Positions 8,968 to 15,856 of a stretch of DNA of 64,000 nucleotides are shown in pieces. The DNA comes from a virus, in the IMG/VR virus record IMGVR_UViG_3300042691_029157, positions 41,736-105,735 of that record. The stretch is one strand, 5' to 3'. A model generated the notes under the pieces. The model ran no database searches. It was given only the letters and a program-made list of their open reading frames with translations, and had not been told where the DNA came from. The translations under genes and the position numbers were made by a program. The first letter of the stretch is position 1. The number at the start of each line of letters is the position of its first letter.

Positions 8968-10218
8968 ATGAAAATTTTTATCCAAATTGCGTCTTATAGA
9001 GACCCACAATTAATCCCAACCATAGAGTCAGCCATTGAAAATGCAAAAAATCCAAAAAATTTAAGATTTGGTATTGCTAGACAATTCAACCCAAATGATG
9101 GATTTGATGACCTTACAAAATATAAAAAAGATAAACGTTTTAGAATTATTGATATCCCTTATAACGAATCACAAGGTGCTTGTTGGGCTAGAAATCTTAT
9201 ACAACAAGTCTATAAGAATGAAGAATATACTCTTCAGGTTGATTCTCATATGAGATTTGATAAGGACTGGGACGAGACCTTAATTGGAATGATTACACAA
9301 CTCCAAGAGAAAGGACATAAGAAACCTTTATTAACGGGTTATGTATCGTCTTTTGACCCTGATAATGACCCTGCCGCAAGAATTAAAGAGCCTTGGAGAA
9401 TGGCTTTTGATAGATTTATTCCTGAAGGTGCGGTTTTCTTTTTACCCGAGACAATCCCTGGATGGAAAAAAATGACCGAGCCAATCCCTGCGAGATTTTA
9501 TTCCGCACATTTTTGTTTTACAGTAGGACAGTTCTCAAAAGAAGTTCAACACGACCCTGAATACTATTTTCACGGAGAAGAAATTTCAATTGCGGCAAGA
9601 GCATATACACACGGATATGATTTATTTCACCCTCATAAAGTTGTTATTTGGCATGAGTATACCCGTAAAGGTAGAACAAAACAATGGGACGACGATAAAA
9701 AGTGGGTAGAAAGAAATAACAAGTGCCATTTAAAAAATCGTAAATTATTCTCGATGGATGGTGAAAAATATAATCCTGAAGAATTTGGTGTTTTTGGTTT
9801 TGGTACTGAAAGAACTTTAAGAGACTATGAAAAATATGCAGGATTACATTTTGGTAAACGAGCTGTTCAACAATGGACACTAGATAAAAAATATCCACCA
9901 AATCCAAATACGTTTAGTACTGAACAGGAATGGGAAGATAGTTTTGCAAGAATTTTCAAACATTGTATTGATTTAGGGTTTTCACAGGTACCTGAAAAAG
10001 ATTATGAATTTTGGGTTGTTGCTTTCCACGATGAAAAAGATAATACTTTATACAGAAAAGACGCAGACATTAATGAAATTAATAACCTAATGCGTGACCC
10101 TGACGGGTATTGTAAATTGTGGAGAGACTTCCAAACTGCAGAACAACCAAAATATTGGGTTGTTTGGCCTTACTCTAAATCTAAAGGATGGTGTAACCGA
10201 ATCACTGGGAATTTATAA
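8968..10218 (+). CDS. Glycosyltransferase, Skp1-type GlcNAc-transferase family
   Basis: 416 aa. The N-terminus MKIFIQIASYRDPQL, then SQGACWARNLIQQ and LQVDSHMRFDKDWDE (the D-S-H nucleotide-sugar/metal motif), and GEEISIAARAYTHGYD match the GlcNAc family of GT-A enzymes (Pfam PF11397). Its best-known member, Dictyostelium Gnt1, adds GlcNAc to hydroxyproline on Skp1. There is no signal peptide or membrane helix, so it acts in the host cytoplasm. The length is ordinary for the family. The ATG lies in the 3' arm of a small inverted repeat (8951-8970). The next GT gene begins 5 bases downstream, forming an operon of four. Family call is strong; acceptor specificity is inferred from neighbours. Confidence 0.8.
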   Translation: MKIFIQIASYRDPQLIPTIESAIENAKNPKNLRFGIARQFNPNDGFDDLTKYKKDKRFRIIDIPYNESQGACWARNLIQQVYKNEEYTLQVDSHMRFDKDWDETLIGMITQLQEKGHKKPLLTGYVSSFDPDNDPAARIKEPWRMAFDRFIPEGAVFFLPETIPGWKKMTEPIPARFYSAHFCFTVGQFSKEVQHDPEYYFHGEEISIAARAYTHGYDLFHPHKVVIWHEYTRKGRTKQWDDDKKWVERNNKCHLKNRKLFSMDGEKYNPEEFGVFGFGTERTLRDYEKYAGLHFGKRAVQQWTLDKKYPPNPNTFSTEQEWEDSFARIFKHCIDLGFSQVPEKDYEFWVVAFHDEKDNTLYRKDADINEINNLMRDPDGYCKLWRDFQTAEQPKYWVVWPYSKSKGWCNRITGNL

Positions 10219-10223
10219 TTTTT

Positions 10224-12653
10224 ATGAAAATAGTTTTTTTAGCATTTACTAGTAAAAAATATGATGGTAATCATATTAAAATATCTGACGCTTCATTAAC
10301 AAGAAAAATGTCTTGTTTAGAGACATGGGTACCTAAAGTTGAGTCATTAGGTCACAAAGTTATTTTTTTTGATGGAGGTAATGATAAACTTACATACAAC
10401 CCAGTAGACAAGATATTACATTGTGTTTCACCTGAGACTTACGACCATAATCCACCAATCCAAGGGCAGACTAAATCATTTATGTTTGAAAGATTAAAAG
10501 AAGCAATAGGATGGGTGTTGAAAAATGAGGAATTTGATTATATTTTTAGAATTGACGATGGGTCTTATGTGAATCATTATGTTTTAGATAATGTTTTAGA
10601 AGAATTAGGTAATGCTGATGTATTACGTAATAATTCAGGTGGTGGTGCTGGTCTATTCTTATCAAAAAGAGTATGTAGTGGGTTAGTGAATCATGAAAAT
10701 TTAACAAACCAAACTATAGAAGATAAAGCTTTGTTTGAATTCATTAACAATGGAGATTTTGTTGTTAAAACGACAAATTTACTTTGTACTCAATATATTC
10801 TAGGTGAAAAATTTTTTACTATTCATTATACGAATGGTAAAAGACAATATTTTGTTGAGGATGTATTGGACTACTATTACCAAAATATTCCGATGAAGCG
10901 AAAAGTAATTATTGACTCGGATGTTAATTTTTGGAATCACACCCCTGTAAAAACTTGGTATGGTGATGGGGAATATACCGCTATGTGGTACGCCTACAAT
11001 AAAGATAAATACAATTGGGAGTTCTATGGAAGACAAGTGAGGAGTAGTTATGATTTCAGAGGATTTTGTCCTTTTGGGAAAAACTCTATTCACACATTAG
11101 TTATTCCAAATGTTGACATTTTTAAAAACACTAACCCCAAATTAATTGATGAGTACATTAATTCAGTTCAGGAAGGTGGTAGGTTAATTGTCCAATTTGA
11201 CGGGGAGGTTCAAAATAATTTTAATAATTTAAATTTAGAAACTACCGAAGTCGATGGGATAGACCTTAACGAAATAAGTGAGATGTTTGATTTTAAAGGT
11301 AAAAAATGGTTAGTCTTAGATAAAACCCCTAAAAAACAAAGTACGACAATATGTGCAGACACCAATTTAAAAATTGGTGTTTGTCAATTTTATACTGATA
11401 ACGTATTATATGGTAGGTATACTGAAGCTATTAATGAGAAATATTGTGAAGAAAATCATTATTATTATTTTGTAGAAAAAAATACTGAAAAAATAAGAAC
11501 TAAACTAGAGGGACGTGCCGCAACTTGGTATAAACCTAAACTAGTTTTAGAAATGTTAGAAAAAAATCCTAATTTAGATTATGTTTTATTTTTAGATATT
11601 GATGCGATTTTCTGTAACAATTATCGACGTATTGAGGAATTTATTCATGGTAATTTTGAGGTATTGATGACCGAAGATTTTGGACCCTCAATCGTTAATG
11701 CTGGAGTATTCTTAGTTAAAAATTCAGATTTTGTTAAAAAATTTATGCGTGATTGGTGGGATGTTTGTGAAGAATATCCACATTATAAAAACGCACTTTG
11801 GCATGACCAAACCTGTTTAAAATATGTACGCGAAAGATTAGACGATAGAACTAAATTTAAAATCATCCCTAATGGTGATTTAAATTCTAGAGATTACAAT
11901 GAGAATAAATTTATATTCCATGCATTCTCATATGGTAATACCCCATACAGAACTATCGACGTTATTTATCGAAATAAATTCAATATAAAAATAGATACAT
12001 CAAAATTTATGTTAACACAATTAGCGGAAATTTATCCCACGGATAAACACCACGAACATGACTACTTTAGTAAGATTTATGAAAAAACTTTTTCACCAAT
12101 AAAAGACCAAATTAAAAAATTTGTAGAGATTGGTGTTTTAGACGGGAATTCATTAAAAGTTTGGTCCGATTACTTTGTTAATTCTGAAATTTTGGGTTTA
12201 GATAATAACCCAGAATCAATTAGACAATTTAATAACTTTGAAAGGATTAGTATAAAACTTTTGGACCAGTCTAAAAAAGAAGAACTAATAAAGTTTTCAG
12301 AAGAAAATACTGACATTGATGTAATACTAGATGACGGGAGTCATAGGATGTACGACCAACAAATAACTTTAGCAACTTTATTTAAATCAATTAAAAGTGG
12401 AGGTATATTTGTGATGGAAGATTTACATACTAGTATTGAAGCCCTGATGCCTGAAAAAGCTTGGTGTAATTGGGGAGACCCTAAAAAAACTACGACCTTA
12501 CAAATGTTAGAAGAGTTTCAAAAAACAGGTAGAATTTTTTCTGATTATTTAACAGAATCTGAAACAAAATATCTAGAAGAAAATATAAAAAGTTGTGAAA
12601 TAGTTAAAGTAAGGCCTAATTGGAGTATTACTGCAATAATTGTTAAAAAATAA
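10224..12653 (+). CDS. Multidomain glycosyltransferase-methyltransferase
   Basis: 809 aa with at least three parts. Residues 1-230 look like a GT31/fringe-like domain (CLETWVP, KVIFFDGG, DYIFRIDDGSYVN), weakly supported. Residues about 230-370 are unassigned. Residues about 375-590 fit the GT34/GMA12-MNN10 type: YVLFLDIDAIFCN supplies the DxD, and NAGVFLVKNSDFVKKF follows. Residues about 595-809 are a class I SAM-dependent methyltransferase (FVEIGVLDGNSLKVW; DVILDDGSHRMYDQQ; GGIFVMEDLH), similar to the sugar O-methyltransferase MycE type. The fusion suggests assembly and capping of a short, methylated glycan. No membrane segment. It is flanked by other GTs at 5-base spacing. Confidence 0.7.
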   Translation: MKIVFLAFTSKKYDGNHIKISDASLTRKMSCLETWVPKVESLGHKVIFFDGGNDKLTYNPVDKILHCVSPETYDHNPPIQGQTKSFMFERLKEAIGWVLKNEEFDYIFRIDDGSYVNHYVLDNVLEELGNADVLRNNSGGGAGLFLSKRVCSGLVNHENLTNQTIEDKALFEFINNGDFVVKTTNLLCTQYILGEKFFTIHYTNGKRQYFVEDVLDYYYQNIPMKRKVIIDSDVNFWNHTPVKTWYGDGEYTAMWYAYNKDKYNWEFYGRQVRSSYDFRGFCPFGKNSIHTLVIPNVDIFKNTNPKLIDEYINSVQEGGRLIVQFDGEVQNNFNNLNLETTEVDGIDLNEISEMFDFKGKKWLVLDKTPKKQSTTICADTNLKIGVCQFYTDNVLYGRYTEAINEKYCEENHYYYFVEKNTEKIRTKLEGRAATWYKPKLVLEMLEKNPNLDYVLFLDIDAIFCNNYRRIEEFIHGNFEVLMTEDFGPSIVNAGVFLVKNSDFVKKFMRDWWDVCEEYPHYKNALWHDQTCLKYVRERLDDRTKFKIIPNGDLNSRDYNENKFIFHAFSYGNTPYRTIDVIYRNKFNIKIDTSKFMLTQLAEIYPTDKHHEHDYFSKIYEKTFSPIKDQIKKFVEIGVLDGNSLKVWSDYFVNSEILGLDNNPESIRQFNNFERISIKLLDQSKKEELIKFSEENTDIDVILDDGSHRMYDQQITLATLFKSIKSGGIFVMEDLHTSIEALMPEKAWCNWGDPKKTTTLQMLEEFQKTGRIFSDYLTESETKYLEENIKSCEIVKVRPNWSITAIIVKK

Positions 12654-12657
12654 AAAA

Positions 12658-13680
12658 ATGATAGACAACTCTAAAATTTTTGTTGTTGCTCATTGTTACA
12701 TGGTTAATGATTGGCAACTCAAACTTGAGGAGCAATTAAGAAAATTAGAATTGTTTGGGTTATATGAGAAAGCTGACGATATTTTCATATATTTAACGGA
12801 CGAAAAAAAAGAATACTCTAATATTGTTGAAACTCTTAAAATTAAATATGAAAAAATAAATTTTATTCATGGGTTCAAAAATTATGGAGAAGGTGTATTA
12901 GCACTTAATCAAGTGTATGAACTATCTTTTAAATATGAGGACGCCAAAATTCTTTATTTCCACACTAAAGGAGTATTTAATAAGTTCAAAAATTTTGTAA
13001 ACTTTGAAATTGATGAACTTAAAATTGAATCAGAAAATTCTTGGGTTGAGATGCTTGAATATTTTTTAATTGAAAAATGGAAAATATGTCTTGAAAAATT
13101 AAACACTTACAACATTGTTGGTGTACATTGTCACAATTTTTGGTATTGGGGAAATTTTTGGTGGGTAAATGCATACTATATTAGAAATAACATCCCTTTT
13201 ATGAATTTTTGGGGAGGTTCTAGGTGGCAGTGTGAAGCATGGTTAATGGAGTCTAATAAATTTAAAAACGACACAAAATACTATGAATTTTTTCATTTTT
13301 GTTATGACTCACACTACTCAATAATACCAAAATATTTTTACGATGGAACTGATTTATCAAACTTAAAAATTGAGTTGGTTAGTTCTGAATATGGATATTT
13401 TAATGAACAACGGGATGAAGGACGCAGTCTTCATAGCCAAGAAAAAATTACAATAGATGTTACAAACATTGTAGAGGAACAACTTAAAAAAAATAATTAT
13501 AAAAAATTAAACTTATCAAATAACGGATTTGTTGATTATGACCAGTTCTTTAAAACAGATATTGCAAAAGAACTACCAAAAAAATGGAGAACTTATTTTA
13601 AAACAAATATTGACCCAGAAAAAACTTATGTTGTATCGTCTTTTGAGGGTTTTTATTTAAATTTAGGAAATACAAAATAA
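12658..13680 (+). CDS. Putative glycosyltransferase
   Basis: About 340 aa from ATG 12658, which lies 4 bases after the previous stop; the longer frame from TTG 12640 would overlap the methyltransferase and is unlikely. Motifs include ILYFHTKGVFNKF, NIVGVHCHNFWYWGNFWW and NFWGGSRWQCEAWLME. These resemble little-studied GT-A-like proteins of polysaccharide and glycan loci, but I cannot name a CAZy family with certainty. There is no clear DxD triad beyond acidic clusters (KADDIFIYL). No signal peptide. Its place inside the four-gene GT operon supports a role in building the same glycan. Confidence 0.5.
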   Translation: MIDNSKIFVVAHCYMVNDWQLKLEEQLRKLELFGLYEKADDIFIYLTDEKKEYSNIVETLKIKYEKINFIHGFKNYGEGVLALNQVYELSFKYEDAKILYFHTKGVFNKFKNFVNFEIDELKIESENSWVEMLEYFLIEKWKICLEKLNTYNIVGVHCHNFWYWGNFWWVNAYYIRNNIPFMNFWGGSRWQCEAWLMESNKFKNDTKYYEFFHFCYDSHYSIIPKYFYDGTDLSNLKIELVSSEYGYFNEQRDEGRSLHSQEKITIDVTNIVEEQLKKNNYKKLNLSNNGFVDYDQFFKTDIAKELPKKWRTYFKTNIDPEKTYVVSSFEGFYLNLGNTK

Positions 13681-13687
13681 TTTAATT

Positions 13688-15364
13688 ATGAATAGTAAAG
13701 TTACAATTGTCACCGGATTGTGGGACTTAGGTAGGGAAAACTTAAATGGATGGGCACAACGTAGTTTTGATACGTATAAACAAAAATTTTTTGAATTACT
13801 AGAAACTGATGCAAATCTATGTATTTGGATTCCAAGGTCACTAGAGTCTGAGGTTTGGAAAATACGTAAGAGACATAACACCGTTGTTTATTTCAAAGAG
13901 CTAGAGGATTTTAAAACGTGGTTTCCATTTTTTAATGAATTACAAAAAATTAGAACAAATCCTGAATGGTTTAATTTTGCAGGGTGGTTAAAAGATTCCC
14001 CACAAGCGGGATTAGAATTTTACAATCCTATGATGATGTGTAAAATGTTTATGGTTAATGATACGGCTATACTTAATCCATTTAGAAGTGAATATTTTTA
14101 TTGGATTGATGGTGGGATAACGTCAACTGTTAATCCTGGTTATTTTACAACAGATAAAGTTTTTGATAGGTTACCAGAATATACACAATTTGTAGATAAA
14201 TTTACTTTTATCAGTTATCCATACACTGCAAATGATGAAATTCACGGATTTGAAAGAAAAAAAATGGCTCAATATTGTAATACTACTTTTGTTGAGTATG
14301 TGTGTCGAGGTGGTTTTTTTGGGGGTAGTAAAGAACAAGTACATGAAATAAACAATTATTATTATAATGTACTTTATAGAACAATAAATGAAGGTCTTAT
14401 GGGTGCGGACGAGTGTTTATTCACCATCCTTGCCCACAATTACCCAAATCAAATACATCGTTATGAAATTACTGGTAATGGATTAGTTTGGCCATTTTTT
14501 GAAAACTTAAAAACTTTTGACCCTAAAACACAAGTTAAGACTGATTTAAATATTAAAAAATGTTCCTTATATGTTTTAACATTTAATAGTCCAAACCAAT
14601 TTAAAACATTAATTAAATCTATGGAGGTCTACGACGAGGACTTCCTAAAACTTCCAAAAAAATATTTGATTAATAATTCAACAAACTCTGAAACTTATAT
14701 GGAATATGATAATCTATGTAAGGAATATGGTTTTACTCATTATAAACCCCATACAAATTTAGGAATATGTGGTGGTAGACAATATATTGCGGAACATTTT
14801 GATGAGAGTGATTCCGATTTTATGATGTTTTTTGAGGATGATATGTTTTTCTATTCAGGTCCCGATGTAAATTGTAAGAATGGGTTTGTTAGAAAAATAG
14901 ATAGACTTTATACAAAAAGTCTTTTGATAACCAAAGAAAATAGTTTTGATTTTCTTAAATTGAATTTCACGGAATTCTTCGGAGACAATTCAACACAATG
15001 GAGTTGGTATAACGTACCTCAGAATGTTAGACAAAAATATTTTCCTGAGAATGATAAGTTACCACAACAAGGATTAGACCCTAACGCCCCCAAAACAAAA
15101 TATGATAAAATAATGTCATATAAAGGTGTTCCATATGCAACAGGGGAAGTTTATTATTGTAATTGGCCACAGGTTATGACCAAAGAAGGTAGTCGTAAAG
15201 TATTTTTAAATACTAAATGGGCTCACCCTCACGAACAAACTTGGATGTCTCACGTTTACCAAATGACCAAAGAAAATTTGATTAATGCTGGAATTTTATT
15301 AGCAACACCTACTGAACACAATAGATTTGACCACTATGACAAAGAATTAAGAAAAGAATCTTAA
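13688..15364 (+). CDS. Two-domain glycosyltransferase (HtrL/YibB-like plus GT2-like)
   Basis: 558 aa. Residues 1-285 resemble the HtrL/YibB/WlaTC group (TIVTGLWDLGR, YFYWIDGGI, GGFFGGSKEQV, GADECLFTI), a GT-A-like family of LPS/LOS loci. Residues about 292-558 look like a GT2-type domain (SLYVLTFNSPNQFKTLIKS, NLGICGGRQYIAEHF, FMMFFEDDMFFYSG with E-D-D as the metal site). Two GT domains in one chain again suggest sequential sugar addition. It is the last gene of the GT run and sits 7 bases after the previous stop. A structural gene follows. Confidence 0.65.
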   Translation: MNSKVTIVTGLWDLGRENLNGWAQRSFDTYKQKFFELLETDANLCIWIPRSLESEVWKIRKRHNTVVYFKELEDFKTWFPFFNELQKIRTNPEWFNFAGWLKDSPQAGLEFYNPMMMCKMFMVNDTAILNPFRSEYFYWIDGGITSTVNPGYFTTDKVFDRLPEYTQFVDKFTFISYPYTANDEIHGFERKKMAQYCNTTFVEYVCRGGFFGGSKEQVHEINNYYYNVLYRTINEGLMGADECLFTILAHNYPNQIHRYEITGNGLVWPFFENLKTFDPKTQVKTDLNIKKCSLYVLTFNSPNQFKTLIKSMEVYDEDFLKLPKKYLINNSTNSETYMEYDNLCKEYGFTHYKPHTNLGICGGRQYIAEHFDESDSDFMMFFEDDMFFYSGPDVNCKNGFVRKIDRLYTKSLLITKENSFDFLKLNFTEFFGDNSTQWSWYNVPQNVRQKYFPENDKLPQQGLDPNAPKTKYDKIMSYKGVPYATGEVYYCNWPQVMTKEGSRKVFLNTKWAHPHEQTWMSHVYQMTKENLINAGILLATPTEHNRFDHYDKELRKES

Positions 15365-15377
15365 TTGAATATCGTAG

Positions 15378-15385
15378 TATTTATT
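15378..15385 (+). promoter_or_regulatory. Candidate late promoter box TATTTATT
   Basis: TATTTATT lies 3 bases before the ATG at 15389, in the gap after the glycosyltransferase operon. It would give a leaderless transcript if it were a -10 element, so its role is uncertain. Confidence 0.35.
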
Positions 15386-15388
15386 GTT

Positions 15389-15769
15389 ATGGAATTTTAT
15401 ATTAAAAAGGGTGCGACTCTTCCATTACTTAAAATGCAAGTAGTTAAGGATGGAAGAAGTGACTATCATAATTTTATGGATTTAATTGAGACATCAACTA
15501 TTCTATTTTCTATGGTTGATACTGAAACAGGTATTCCTAAATTCCTATCCAAACAAGGAGGATTTGTATCTAAAAATTTCTTAAATGAAACAACCCCAAC
15601 AGAGTTTTATATCTATTATAAATTCTCTGAAAAGGATACAAATAAACCTGGAAGGTATGAAGGTCAATTTTTATTGAGAAATGAACAAGGTAACCTAATA
15701 GTCCCAATACGAGAAAAACTATATATTAACGTACAAGATAGTTTTATTTCCGACAAAGCTTGTTGTTAA
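15389..15769 (+). CDS. BppU-like baseplate/fibre accessory protein
   Basis: 126 aa from ATG 15389 (MEFYIKKGATLPLLKMQV); the longer frame from TTG 15365 adds eight poorly supported residues. The pattern I-K-K-G-x-T-L-P-L-L, then STILFSMVDTETG, and finally KPGRYEGQFLLRNEQGNL resembles the Ig-like N-terminal domain of BppU baseplate proteins, in which a small beta sandwich docks receptor-binding parts. No transmembrane segment. C-terminal Cys pair. It has its own TATTTATT box and is followed by the DNA polymerase promoter region. Family similarity is by eye and moderate. Confidence 0.5.
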   Translation: MEFYIKKGATLPLLKMQVVKDGRSDYHNFMDLIETSTILFSMVDTETGIPKFLSKQGGFVSKNFLNETTPTEFYIYYKFSEKDTNKPGRYEGQFLLRNEQGNLIVPIREKLYINVQDSFISDKACC

Positions 15770-15800
15770 TTTGATAAATTAATATTTTTGTTTATATTTG
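15770..15800 (+). promoter_or_regulatory. Bacteroidota-type promoter for DNA polymerase
   Basis: TTTG (15770-15773), a 19-base spacer, then TATATTTG (15793-15800) match the Bacteroidota primary sigma-factor consensus TTTG-N19-21-TAnnTTTG exactly. The polymerase ATG is at 15857, leaving a leader of roughly 50 bases that contains a small inverted repeat (ccgac...aattcgg). This predicts early or middle transcription by the unmodified host RNA polymerase. Confidence 0.75.
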
Positions 15801-15856
15801 CATGTAAGGTAAATTCCGACCTATAATTCGGAAGCAAATAGACCAAATTTTAATTT

